Origin: Arthrobacter sp. B0490
Lineage (GTDB): Bacteria; Actinomycetota; Actinomycetes; Actinomycetales; Micrococcaceae
DNA: 45,580 bases
Direction of reading: 5' to 3'
Assembly (NCBI RefSeq): GCF_002929355.1
Contig: NZ_PJIR01000018.1
Coordinates: 1 to 45,580, forward strand
Position numbers and translations under genes: made by a program. Position 1 is the first letter of the stretch. Each line of letters begins with the position of its first letter. Of this stretch, positions 32,802 to 41,390 are shown in pieces. Below the pieces are notes generated by a model. The model was not told the DNA's origin. It worked only from the letters and a program-made list of their open reading frames with translations, and made no database searches.

Positions 32802-33604
32802 GCTGCCTGGGCTCCAGTCATAATGGCGACCGCTTCAGTCATCGAGTGGCTCTGCGGGGTGATGGTCGTCGCGCATTTGCCGAGACGCTGGATGTGGATG
32901 CGATCCGCGACCTCGAAGACGTGCGGCATGTTGTGGCTGATGAGGATGACCGGGATGCCCTTGGCCCGAAGATTCTTCACCAATTCCAGAACCTGCTTCG
33001 ATTCGCGGACGCCAAGCGCCGCGGTTGGCTCATCGAGCACGACGACTTTGGACCCGAAGGCAGCAGCGCGGGCCACCGCCACGGCCTGTCGTTGTCCGCC
33101 CGAGAGGTTCTCGACGGGTACGGTGACGTCCTGCAGAGTGCTGATCCCAAGCTCAGTGAGTTCGGCTCGCGCTTTCTGACGCATGCCCTTGGTGTCGACG
33201 ACCCTGAACACAGAGCCGAGGATGCCCTTGCGACGCTCTTCCCGGCCAAGGAAGAGATTGGCGGCGACATCGAGTGCGGGAGAGACAGCAAGGTTTTGAT
33301 ACACCGTCTCGATTCCGGCCTGGCGAGCGTCCTGCGGGCGCTTGAAGCTGACGGGCTGGCCTTCGAGGAGAAGTTCGCCCTGGTCCGGGACCTCGGCGCC
33401 GGTCAGGCATTTGATGAGGGTCGATTTGCCGGCCCCGTTGTCCCCAATAATCGCAAGCACCTCACCGGGATACAGTGCCAGGGATACACCATCAAGGCCG
33501 ACTACCTTGCCGAAGGTCTTCACGAGGTTGCGAGCCTCGAGGATGGGCTGACGGTCAGAGTCACCGCTCGGTGATGGAAGAGTTGCGCTTGCGGCGTCGG
33601 TCAT
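32798..33604 (-). CDS. ABC transporter ATPase, ribose/fructose (CUT2) type, single-domain
   Basis: A 268-residue ATPase. It has Walker A GDNGAGKSTLIKCL, signature VENLSGGQRQAVAVARAA, Walker B VVVLDEPTAAL and the switch His in LISHNMPHV. ATG 33604 overlaps the permease stop (ATGA), so the open frame continuing to 33679 is not used. CUT2 ATPases such as RbsA usually have two fused domains; this one is a single domain, as in fructose-type (FrcA-like) importers. That supports fructose as substrate given the surrounding genes. It energises the adjacent permease and binding protein. Confidence 0.88.
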   Translation of the reverse strand: MTDAASATLPSPSGDSDRQPILEARNLVKTFGKVVGLDGVSLALYPGEVLAIIGDNGAGKSTLIKCLTGAEVPDQGELLLEGQPVSFKRPQDARQAGIETVYQNLAVSPALDVAANLFLGREERRKGILGSVFRVVDTKGMRQKARAELTELGISTLQDVTVPVENLSGGQRQAVAVARAAAFGSKVVVLDEPTAALGVRESKQVLELVKNLRAKGIPVILISHNMPHVFEVADRIHIQRLGKCATTITPQSHSMTEAVAIMTGAQAA

Positions 33605-34644
33605 TTGCGTACCTTTCGGATCCACTGGTCCACAGAGACCGCGATAATAATGAGGACGCCCACGGCGAACGTCTGCCACAGGACGTCCAGGCCAGCGAGG
33701 GAGAGTCCGTTGCGGAACACGCCCACGATCAGGGCTCCGAGGAGGGTCCCCCAGACGGTGCCGCGCCCGCCGAAGAGGCTCGTTCCACCGATGACGACAG
33801 CGGTGATGGAGTCCAGGTTCAGGTCAGCGCCGGCGTTAGGCGATGCCGCGTTGCTGCGGCCGATCTGAATCCAGGCGCCGACAGCGAGGATGGCGCCGGC
33901 AGCGAGGTAAACGCTCACGAGGACACGGTTGACACGGATGCCGGCAAGGCGTGCGGCTTCCTTGTCGTCGCCAACCGCGTAAACGTGTCGTCCCCACGCT
34001 GTCTTTCCGAGAATGAAAGCAACGGCGATGTAGAGAAGGAGCATGAGGACGACGCCGTTGGTGATGTTCACGCCCGCCAGGCTGAAGGTCGTTCCGGTGG
34101 CGGTGAGGACCCCTGGCATCTCGGATCCGCGGACAGTGGCGCCGGCCGAATACAGCAGGGTGAGGGCGATGAAGATGTTCAGGGTGCCAAGGGTCACGAT
34201 AAAGGGCGGCAGCCTGAACTTGGTGACGAGAAAGGCATTGAACGCGCCTGCGGCGAGCCCGACGACCATCCCCAACAGTAGTGCGATGAAGCCTGGAACC
34301 CCATTCTGGGAGCTGGTCTGTGCGATGACCATGGAGGTCAGGACCATGACCGCTCCGACGGAAAGATCGATCCCGGCAGTCAGGATGATGAGGGTCTGTG
34401 CGATGGCGAGGGTGCCGACGACGGCGACCTGCTGGGTGATCAGGGACAGGTTTGCCGGGGCGAGGAAGCGATCATTGAGCAGGCCGAAGACGATGACGGC
34501 GATGACCAGCACGATGGCAGGGCTGAGCGCCGGGTAGCGGTGCAGGGTGTTGCGTACGCGTGTGAGCGGTGTGGTGCGATCGAGGAATTCGCTGGCGAGG
34601 TCATGGCTGCCCGAGGAGGGCGCTGTTTGTACGGTCTGGTTCAT
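33601..34644 (-). CDS. ABC sugar permease, RbsC/FrcC family
   Basis: A 347-residue permease with roughly eight to ten hydrophobic segments after a 40-residue polar N-terminus. Family hallmarks include [20 protein letters not shown] near the middle and [28 protein letters not shown] near the end, where the conserved loop sits. It lies between the binding-protein gene (81-bp gap) and the ATPase (ATGA overlap). Together they form a complete CUT2 importer, unlike the two CUT1 systems in this window. The product fits uptake of a monosaccharide, probably fructose released by the secreted fructanases. Confidence 0.88.
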   Translation of the reverse strand: [347 protein letters not shown]

Positions 34645-34725
34645 GGAGGAACTCCGTTGGTCGGTGCTGATAGCCGGTCCGCGGGGAGAATGTCGACCCG
34701 CGGACCGACTATGTCGAGGGGTGCT

Positions 34726-35847
34726 TTATCCCCAGCAGATGTCGCTGGCAGCAGTGGCGTCGATGGACTCCAGGCCGTCCTGAGGTTCGTTGGTTACCAG
34801 GGCAACGCCCGTGTCGAAGAAGTCCTTACCATCGGTCGGCTTGGGGGCTTCGCCGGTTTCGACCAGCTCGGCGATTGCCTGTACGCCGAGTTCAGCCATT
34901 TTGACCGGGTACTGCTGGCTGGTGGCATCAATGATGCCCTCGTCGACCTGGCCGACTCCCGCGCAACCGCCATCGATGGAAACGACGATGACGTCTTCCT
35001 TGCCGGCGGCTTTGAACGCTTCATACGCGCCGTAGGCGGCCGGTTCATTGATGGTGTAGACGACATTGATGTCGGGGTTCGCGCTCAGCAGTGTTTCGGC
35101 TGCCGTACGACCGCCGTCCTCCGCTCCCTGGGAGGCTTCGTTGCCGACGATCTCGTACTCACCACCGCTGTAGGAACCGGTCTTCTCTTCGTCCCCGTTC
35201 TTCTCAGCATCGGCGGTATCGATACCCATTCCGTCCAGGAAACCCTGGTCACGGTTGTAATCGACGGAGACGATCTTGTCGTCGAAGAGATCGATCATGG
35301 CGATGGTGGCCTTCTCACCTGCCAGCTTCGACGCAGTCCACTTGCCAATCTCCTGACCAGCAACGAAATTGTCGGTAGCGAAGGTGATGTCCGCGGCTTC
35401 GGGAACCGATGGCGGGGTGTCGAGGGCGATCACGAACAGGCCGGCGTCCCGAGCCTTGACCAACGCGTCCTCGACTGCCGGACCGTTGGGCGTGATCAAA
35501 ATACCGGCATCACCCTTCGAGATGGCGTTCTCGATCGCCTGGATCTGGGTGTCCTCGTCTCCATCCTCTTCACCCGCCGCCAGCGTCAGTTCCACGCCCT
35601 CGCTCTCTGCCGCGACTTGTGCGCCTTCCTGCATGGCGACAAAGAACGGGTTGGTCGTCGTCTTGACGATCAATGAGACACCGATAGGGCCATCAGCCGA
35701 ACCAGACGTCGCGCCGTCACCCGACGAAGAGGACGAGTCCCCTCCACCGCAGGCCGTGAGGGCCAGAAGTGAAAGCGTCACGACCGAGCCCGCTGTCGTC
35801 ATGCGCCGACGGAACGAGTGGGACGGATGGGAAGTCATGCGATTCAT
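34726..35847 (-). CDS. ABC sugar-binding lipoprotein, RbsB/FrcB type
   Basis: A 373-residue periplasmic-binding-type lipoprotein. ATG 35847 follows GGAG; the frame continues upstream to 35898 but lacks a ribosome site there. The signal peptide ends in the lipobox LLALTAC, followed by a Ser/Gly/Asp linker. The binding domain reads IGVSLIVKTTTNPFFVAMQEGAQVAAESEGVELTLAAG, AISKGDAGILITPNG and NPDINVVYTINEPAAYGAYEAFKAAG. It is the first gene of the minus operon, controlled by the operator-rich spacer shared with the divergent LacI. The ligand is probably fructose. Confidence 0.88.
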   Translation of the reverse strand: MNRMTSHPSHSFRRRMTTAGSVVTLSLLALTACGGGDSSSSSGDGATSGSADGPIGVSLIVKTTTNPFFVAMQEGAQVAAESEGVELTLAAGEEDGDEDTQIQAIENAISKGDAGILITPNGPAVEDALVKARDAGLFVIALDTPPSVPEAADITFATDNFVAGQEIGKWTASKLAGEKATIAMIDLFDDKIVSVDYNRDQGFLDGMGIDTADAEKNGDEEKTGSYSGGEYEIVGNEASQGAEDGGRTAAETLLSANPDINVVYTINEPAAYGAYEAFKAAGKEDVIVVSIDGGCAGVGQVDEGIIDATSQQYPVKMAELGVQAIAELVETGEAPKPTDGKDFFDTGVALVTNEPQDGLESIDATAASDICWG

Positions 35848-35867
35848 CCTTGAATCTCCTTTAGTGG

Positions 35868-35884
35868 AGGGAGGTATCCTCCCT
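35868..35884 (-). promoter_or_regulatory. Inverted repeat in the leader of the sugar-binding-protein gene
   Basis: AGGGAGG (35868-35874) and CCTCCCT (35878-35884) are perfect 7-bp complements around TAT. They sit in the transcribed leader of the minus operon, touching the operator at 35884. It may be a small hairpin protecting the mRNA end, or part of a protein site. Confidence 0.45.
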
Positions 35885-35932
35885 GACAACGATGTCATGT
35901 CAGGTATAGACTATGATCTTGCTCACAGTCAA
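35884..35932. promoter_or_regulatory. Divergent promoter pair with LacI operator 1
   Basis: TGACAACGATGTCA (35884-35897) is a 14-bp palindrome with one mismatched pair. For the minus operon, AGTCAA/GGTATA on the plus strand (35927-35932 and 35903-35908) read as TTGACT, an 18-bp spacer and TATACC. For the plus-strand LacI gene, CTGACA (35883-35888) and TATAGA (35905-35910), 16 bp apart, give a plausible promoter. The operator overlaps both, so one repressor could control both directions. Confidence 0.55.
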
Positions 35933-35959
35933 CATTTCAGGAACGATGGAGATTCAAAC

Positions 35960-37015
35960 GTGACATCGATGTCAAACGTAGGCTCCCAGCAGTCTCCGCG
36001 ATCCCGACCCACGATGCGCCACGTTGCCGCGTTGGCTGGAGTGGGTATCAAGACTGTCTCCCGCGTCATCAATCAGGAACCGAACGTCTCGGCCGCGACT
36101 ATCGCAAAGGTAATGGATGCTGCAAAGTCGCTGAACTATTACCCCGATGAGCAGGCGGGGAACCTGCGGCGGGCAGACGGGCGTACCCGAACCTTGGGCC
36201 TGTTGGTAAGCAGCGTGGACAACCCCTTCGCTGGAGCCATGCATCGCGCCATCGAGGATGTGGCGCTTGAGCGTGGCATCGCTGTGTTCGCGTCGAGCCT
36301 GGATGATGACGCTGAGCGGGAGCAGGCTTCAGTCGCCGCATTCCTGCGCCGGCGGGTGGATGGGCTGATTCTGACCACCATTTCACGCGACCAGTCCTAC
36401 CTGGCCTCCGAGATGCGGCACGGGACGCCCATTGTCTTCGTCGATCGGGAACCGGCGGGTATTACCGGTGACTGCGTCGTGAGTGACAACCGCGAAGGCG
36501 CGATCACGGCTACCAACCACCTGCTTGACCGTGGCCATCGGCGCATCGCCTACCTGGGAGATCGCAGTGATATTTACACGGCAGCGCAGCGGCGCGGCGG
36601 GTTCTTCGATGCTCTTGGTCGAGCAGGTATTCCCACCGGGGACATTCCGGTCATCGAGAATCTTCACGACGAGCGATCCGCGGCGCAGGCGATGCTCGCC
36701 CTCCTGGACTCCCCCGCGCCACCCACCGCAGTCTTCACCAGCCAGAACCTGGTGACCATTGGTGCGATTCGCGCACTGAGGTCCCGCGAGGCGCACCGAA
36801 CCACCGCACTTGTCGGCTTCGACGACTTCCAGCTCTCGGACTTACTCGACCCAGGAGTCACCGTCGTCGCCCAAAACGCGGAGGACATCGGCCGTACCGC
36901 GGCTCAACGACTCATCGACCGACTCGACGGAGAAGCGGCGCCGCCTCGCACCTGTATCGTCCCGACCACCCTCATCATTCGTGGCAGCGGCGAAATTCTC
37001 CCTGCCCAGCACTGA
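35960..37015 (+). CDS. LacI-family repressor of the fructose importer regulon
   Basis: A 351-residue regulator. GTG 35960 is chosen because GGAG sits 8 bases upstream; the frame stays open far to the left only as the shadow of the binding-protein gene. The HTH reads TMRHVAALAGVGIKTVSRVINQEPNVSAATIAKV. The effector domain has LGLLVSSVDNPFAGAMHRAIEDVA, VDGLILTTIS, TAVFTSQNLVTIGAIRAL and ALVGFDDFQLSDLLDPGVTVVAQ. It belongs to a different LacI branch from the two in the CUT1 operons. Its own start codon lies in a perfect palindrome, pointing to autorepression. Confidence 0.88.
   Translation: MTSMSNVGSQQSPRSRPTMRHVAALAGVGIKTVSRVINQEPNVSAATIAKVMDAAKSLNYYPDEQAGNLRRADGRTRTLGLLVSSVDNPFAGAMHRAIEDVALERGIAVFASSLDDDAEREQASVAAFLRRRVDGLILTTISRDQSYLASEMRHGTPIVFVDREPAGITGDCVVSDNREGAITATNHLLDRGHRRIAYLGDRSDIYTAAQRRGGFFDALGRAGIPTGDIPVIENLHDERSAAQAMLALLDSPAPPTAVFTSQNLVTIGAIRALRSREAHRTTALVGFDDFQLSDLLDPGVTVVAQNAEDIGRTAAQRLIDRLDGEAAPPRTCIVPTTLIIRGSGEILPAQH
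35961..35974. promoter_or_regulatory. LacI operator 2, overlapping the LacI start codon
   Basis: TGACATCGATGTCA is a perfect 14-bp palindrome that overlaps the GTG start of the LacI gene. It shares the TGACA....TGTCA frame with the sites at 35884 and 38047. Two sites about 77 bp apart (centre to centre) would allow looping. Confidence 0.6.
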
Positions 37016-37035
37016 GCTCAACAGAAAGAACGACG

Positions 37036-37986
37036 ATGACATCCCAGACCACCCGCAGCGTCGTCGTCATCGGCGATGCCCTCATCGATGAACTGCGCGA
37101 ACCGACCGGATCCCAATCCTTTCCCGGTGGCGCAGCACTGAACGTGGCGGTCGGACTGACCCTGCTCGGTGTTCCCGCGACCCTCATCGCTATGGTCGGC
37201 GATGACGTCGACGGCCGACGCATCAAGGACTTCCTGAAGCAGCACAATGTGGAGCTCCTGGCAACACCCGCCCCCTATGGCACCGCCCGTGCCACATCCG
37301 ACCGCACACACGGCGAACCCCGCTATGTCTTCAACCAGGCAGCCCAGCATCGAACCCTTGTCTTTCAGGGTGCTCACCGTGCAGCGGTGGCACAAGCAGC
37401 GCTCGTCGCCGTCAGCTGCTTTCCCTTCGACAACCAGGTAGAGGTCGATTCCCTCACCGCGTTGATTGGTCAGCCGGAGCGCCGCCTCGTCATCGACCCC
37501 AATCCCCGATCGGGAATGCTCGTCAACAGGGAGCTCTTCCTGACCAACTTCACGCATCTGGCAGCACGAAGCCTGCTCAGCAAAGTCGGAGACGACGATG
37601 CCAGGCTTCTCGCTGATGAGGACCTTCACGCTTTCAGCCGCCGCCTCCTCGAGGCTGGAGCGTCCACCATTCTCGCGACGGCAGGACCCAAGGGAGCATC
37701 AATCCTGCGCGCCTCGCACCCGGAGGTCCACCAGCCCATCGCTGAGCTGCCCGGACCCATCGTCGACACCATGGGAGCCGGCGATGCCACCCTGTCTTCG
37801 ATTCTTTCAACCCTCACCCGACACGGGATGCCCGACACGCCTGCTGCAATCAACACTGCGCTGACTGAAGCGATGCTGATCGCAGCCGCTACCTGCCGCA
37901 CCCATGGCGCTCTGCTGCAGCGCCCAGCAACACTCGCAGCCCACAGTGCTTCGGCCTCCGTAAACGCTGCAACTGCAGATATCTGA
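37036..37986 (+). CDS. PfkB-family sugar kinase (probable fructokinase), second copy
   Basis: A 316-residue ribokinase-fold kinase. The N-terminal signature is PGGAALNVAVGLTLLG and the C-terminal one PIVDTMGAGDATLSSILS, with catalytic Asp250. It starts 20 bp after the LacI stop, so the two are co-transcribed. Given the divergent fructose-type importer, it most likely phosphorylates imported free sugar. It is only distantly similar to the PfkB at 20378, which suggests each transport system brought its own kinase. Confidence 0.85.
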   Translation: MTSQTTRSVVVIGDALIDELREPTGSQSFPGGAALNVAVGLTLLGVPATLIAMVGDDVDGRRIKDFLKQHNVELLATPAPYGTARATSDRTHGEPRYVFNQAAQHRTLVFQGAHRAAVAQAALVAVSCFPFDNQVEVDSLTALIGQPERRLVIDPNPRSGMLVNRELFLTNFTHLAARSLLSKVGDDDARLLADEDLHAFSRRLLEAGASTILATAGPKGASILRASHPEVHQPIAELPGPIVDTMGAGDATLSSILSTLTRHGMPDTPAAINTALTEAMLIAAATCRTHGALLQRPATLAAHSASASVNAATADI

Positions 37987-38046
37987 AGCGAAAAGAGAGG
38001 CCCTTGAATTGTCTGGTGGACAGTGCGTAGCATCACATTCACCAGT

Positions 38047-38060
38047 TGACAACGTTGTCA
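38047..38060. promoter_or_regulatory. LacI operator 3, upstream of the secreted levanase
   Basis: TGACAACGTTGTCA is a perfect 14-bp palindrome, 38 bp before the levanase start codon. It differs by one base from operator 1 at 35884-35897. TTGACA (38046-38051) within it could be a -35 box, but the expected -10 region is poor. The match places the levanase in the same regulon as the importer and LacI. Confidence 0.65.
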
Positions 38061-38098
38061 GTTAAGCTGACACGCGCAATGAAGGGCGTACCTAGACC

Positions 38099-41050
38099 AT
38101 GAAGTCCGGAACCCGCAGTCAAACCCTTACAGCAGGAGTAATCGCCGCTTTGGCGGCATCCATCCTTGCAGCCAGTGCCCCCGCTCTGGCCGAAGAAGCA
38201 CCAGTTGATCCCGCAACCCAGCAGTACCGCCCGTTCATCCACTTCAGTCCCGAGAAGAACTGGATGAATGATCCAAACGGGATGGTGTACTACAAGGGCA
38301 AATACCACCTGTTCTTCCAGCACAACCCCTTCGGTACGACCTGGGGCAACATGAGCTGGGGGCACGCCACCTCCACCGATCTCCTCCAGTGGGAAGAGCA
38401 GCCCCTGGCCATCCCGCAGACCGTCAACGCCGAGGGTGTGGCGATCGAAGACATTTTCTCGGGTTCGATCGTGGTTGACGAGAACAACTCGTCGGGCTTC
38501 GGCACGGCAGAGAACCCGCCGCTCGTTGCTGTCTACACCAGTGCCTACACCGGTGCGCACCCGACCCTGGCTGGTCGTCAGGCTCAGTCCCTCGCCTACA
38601 GCACCGACGAAGGTCAGACCTGGACAAAGTACGAGGGAAACCCGGTTCTCGACCGGAACTCGGCCAACTTCAGGGACCCCAAGGTATTCCGCTATGACGG
38701 GCCCGCCGGCTCGTATTGGGTGATGAGCACGGTGGAGGCAACCGATCACAAAGTCGTTCTCTACAAGAGCGATAACCTCAAGGACTGGACTCACCTCAGC
38801 GATTTCGGACCCGCGAATTCCACAGCCGGTATCTGGGAATGCCCTGACCTGTTCCCGATCGCCGTGGATGGAAATCCCAACAACATCAAATGGGTGATGG
38901 TCGTTAACCTCAACCCGGGAGCTGTTGCAGGAGGAAGCGGTGGTCAGTACTTCGTCGGCGACTTCGACGGCACCACCTTCACCTCCGACACCACCGAACC
39001 AGTCGACTCCATCCCTGATGGAACGACCTTCGCCGGCTTCAACGACGGAACCTACAATGGGTGGACCGCCAACAATGAACCCGGGAACTGGAAGAACGGC
39101 CCCTGGTCCGACACCCCAGCCCCGGGCGCGCTACCTGGACAGCTCACCGTCTCGGGATATAGCGGGGCAGGGCTGATTAACGGGTTCAACGATGGCGACT
39201 GGCCAGTCGGAACTATCGAGTCCCCCACCTTCACCGTCGGTAGCCGGGATTACATCAACTTCCTCGTCGGCGGTGGTAACCACCCTCACGTGCCCGGCGG
39301 CCAGCTGGAAAACACTCCGGCACCCGGAACCCTCCTGTTCAACGGCTTCGAATACGCTCAAGGCACCCTGACCGACCAGGGGTGGTTCATCGACGGCGAC
39401 TTCGAGGCAGCTCGCAACCCCGCGACAGCCGGCGGCGAATTCGCCATCGGCACTGGGCGCATCAACACCTACGAGGCCGGCCCCAACGGTGACAACAACG
39501 TCGGCACACTCACCTCACCCGAGTTCACCATCGACAAGTCCAACCTGAGCTTCCTCATCGGCGGCGGACGACGCACCGACGGGACGCTCCAAGCCGAACT
39601 ACTGATCGACGGTCAAGTGATTGAAACCGCCACAGGTCAAAATGCCGGCGCACTCAACTGGGAGAATTGGGATGTCAGCGCCTATTTGGGAAAGCAAGCG
39701 ACACTGAGAATTGTGGACAACGCCTCCGGAGGATGGGGCCACCTCACCTTCGACCACGTCGTCCTCGGCGACGAGCGAGCTCAGCCCCGCAGCGACGAGA
39801 CCTCCGTGAACCTCCTGGTAGATGGAGAAGTCGTTCGCACCGCGACCGGCGGCAATAGCGAGACGCTCGACTGGACGAAGTGGAATGTCAGCGAGTTCGA
39901 AGGCCGCGAAGCCAGCATCAAGGTAGTCGATAACAATCGCGGGGGCTGGGGGCACATCCTCGCCGACGAGTTCATGTTCTCCGACACCCCCGCCGAATCC
40001 CGTCTCGAGGACTACGACTGGCTCGACTGGGGCAAGGACTACTACGCAGCTGTCTCCTTCAGTAACGTCCCCGACAACAAGAGGATCATGCTCGGCTGGA
40101 TGAGCAACTGGGACTACGCCAACGAGATCCCCACCAGCACCTGGCGAAGCTCCATGGCACTCCCCCGCGAGGTCAGCCTCACCGAAACCGCTGACGGTCC
40201 CCGCCTCGTGCAGAAGGTCGTCGACCAGATCGACACCCTCCGCGAAGACGATGCCGCCTACACCACGGGACCCCGGAACATCACGGAGGGCACGGAAACC
40301 CTTCCAGTGACAGGTGACGTTGTGCAGGTCGACGGCGTCTTCTCCCGAGGCGATGCCGAAACCTTTGGACTCAGCGTCCTCGGAGACGGTACCGAAGCCA
40401 CGAAGATCGGTTACAACACGGGAACCAACAGGCTCTTCGTCGACAGGACCAACTCCGGTAATGAGGGCTTCCACCCGGCGTTCTCATCCATCGAGGATGC
40501 CCCCGTGCCGCTGAAGGACGGACGAGTGGCCATGCGCATTTACGTCGACCGCGCGTCGGTTGAGGTCTTTGCAAATGACGGACTCACCACCATCACCGAT
40601 CAAGTGTTTCCCAACGCCGGCGCAAACCAGATCGGTCTGTTCTCCTCGGGCGGGACTGCAACTCTCGAAAGCCTGACAGTCACGCCCCTCACCCCGGCGA
40701 TGTGGCACGGTGCGGTACCGCCAAAGCCTGCGGACAAGGCCACTACCGCTCCGGGCAAGGCCAAACTGTCCATCGACCATGGTCAGGACAAGGGACCCCA
40801 CGATGGCAACTACACCGTGAACATGAACCTCGAGGCTGGCGAGAACGGAACCAGCTTCACCCTGTACGAAAACGGCGAGCAGATCCACACTCAGAAGCTC
40901 AAATGGGCAACCCCAAAACCCCAGAGCGCCATCGTGGACATCACCAACAGGGCACCGGGCAAGTACGTCTACACGGGAGTGCTCACCAACAGTAAGGGAA
41001 CGACGGAAACGACGAAGCAAACCGTCGTCGTGCAGAAGATCAAAAAGTAG
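38099..41050 (+). CDS. Secreted multidomain GH32 levanase/exo-inulinase
   Basis: A 983-residue secreted enzyme. A signal peptide (about residues 1-31) ends at SAPALAEEA. The propeller carries Asp58 in NWMNDPNGMVYY, Asp193 in NFRDPKVF and Glu247 in IWECPDLF. Between residues about 307 and 633 the propeller is interrupted by an insert of related beta-rich units. It resumes at SRLEDYDWLDWGKDYYAAVSF. The GH32C sandwich (about 690-865) contains VDRASVEVFANDG. The C-terminal 100 residues form an Ig-like module (GNYTVNMNLEAGENGTSFTLYENGEQI) seen in secreted glycosidases. No sorting signal follows. It probably releases fructose from levan or inulin. The palindrome at 38047 links it to the importer regulon. 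Confidence 0.9.
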   Translation: MKSGTRSQTLTAGVIAALAASILAASAPALAEEAPVDPATQQYRPFIHFSPEKNWMNDPNGMVYYKGKYHLFFQHNPFGTTWGNMSWGHATSTDLLQWEEQPLAIPQTVNAEGVAIEDIFSGSIVVDENNSSGFGTAENPPLVAVYTSAYTGAHPTLAGRQAQSLAYSTDEGQTWTKYEGNPVLDRNSANFRDPKVFRYDGPAGSYWVMSTVEATDHKVVLYKSDNLKDWTHLSDFGPANSTAGIWECPDLFPIAVDGNPNNIKWVMVVNLNPGAVAGGSGGQYFVGDFDGTTFTSDTTEPVDSIPDGTTFAGFNDGTYNGWTANNEPGNWKNGPWSDTPAPGALPGQLTVSGYSGAGLINGFNDGDWPVGTIESPTFTVGSRDYINFLVGGGNHPHVPGGQLENTPAPGTLLFNGFEYAQGTLTDQGWFIDGDFEAARNPATAGGEFAIGTGRINTYEAGPNGDNNVGTLTSPEFTIDKSNLSFLIGGGRRTDGTLQAELLIDGQVIETATGQNAGALNWENWDVSAYLGKQATLRIVDNASGGWGHLTFDHVVLGDERAQPRSDETSVNLLVDGEVVRTATGGNSETLDWTKWNVSEFEGREASIKVVDNNRGGWGHILADEFMFSDTPAESRLEDYDWLDWGKDYYAAVSFSNVPDNKRIMLGWMSNWDYANEIPTSTWRSSMALPREVSLTETADGPRLVQKVVDQIDTLREDDAAYTTGPRNITEGTETLPVTGDVVQVDGVFSRGDAETFGLSVLGDGTEATKIGYNTGTNRLFVDRTNSGNEGFHPAFSSIEDAPVPLKDGRVAMRIYVDRASVEVFANDGLTTITDQVFPNAGANQIGLFSSGGTATLESLTVTPLTPAMWHGAVPPKPADKATTAPGKAKLSIDHGQDKGPHDGNYTVNMNLEAGENGTSFTLYENGEQIHTQKLKWATPKPQSAIVDITNRAPGKYVYTGVLTNSKGTTETTKQTVVVQKIKK

Positions 41051-41107
41051 CCACTGGCAGGAGGCACAAAAGGCCTCCGCATCGCTGGTGACAGCCCTAT
41101 ACGCGAT

Positions 41108-41139
41108 AGCCGGTAGTCCTACTTACAGGGCTACCGGCT
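41108..41139. terminator. Hairpin after the levanase gene
   Basis: AGCCGGTAGTCCT (41108-41120) pairs with AGGGCTACCGGCT (41127-41139), 13 pairs including one G-T, around a 6-base loop. No long T-run follows. It marks the right end of the fructan transcription units. Confidence 0.65.
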
Positions 41140-41261
41140 CTCGTCCTGAAAGAACAGCGCAGGTGATGTGTCCAACACCTGCCCTCGACGTAACTTACGT
41201 CTGCTGTGCCAAAGTGCCGAGGGCCTCCGGACTCGATATGGCAGCGTGTCTCTGCCAAGGC

Positions 41262-41290
41262 ACCTGACAGAACCTGAGGTTATCGGCGAT
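41262..41290 (-). repeat. dif-like XerCD site D
   Basis: Left arm ACCTGACAGAA, 7-bp spacer CCTGAGG, right arm TTATCGGCGAT. The right arm is identical to A, B and E. The spacer is one base longer than in the others; characterised Xer sites vary from 6 to 8. It marks the right end of the fructan island and lies 100 bp from the DUF1016 stop. Confidence 0.55.
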
Positions 41291-41390
41291 GCAATGGCGT
41301 CCTAAGAGAGAGCATTCACAGGCCCTAAGACAATCTCTCGATGCATCATTCTTCGCATCATGGTGGGGTTGGCCCGCAGGGTCGAAGGTC

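Larger units (their letters stand above)
41051..41390. other. Gene-free stretch after the levanase
   Basis: It holds a short GGAGGC/GCCTCC hairpin (41060-41078), the terminator at 41108-41139 and dif-like site D. I see no coding frame. Confidence 0.7.

Noticed and set aside
32786..33574. A 262-residue plus-strand frame opposite the ABC ATPase
   Set aside because: Antisense shadow; the minus strand has Walker A, signature and Walker B motifs.
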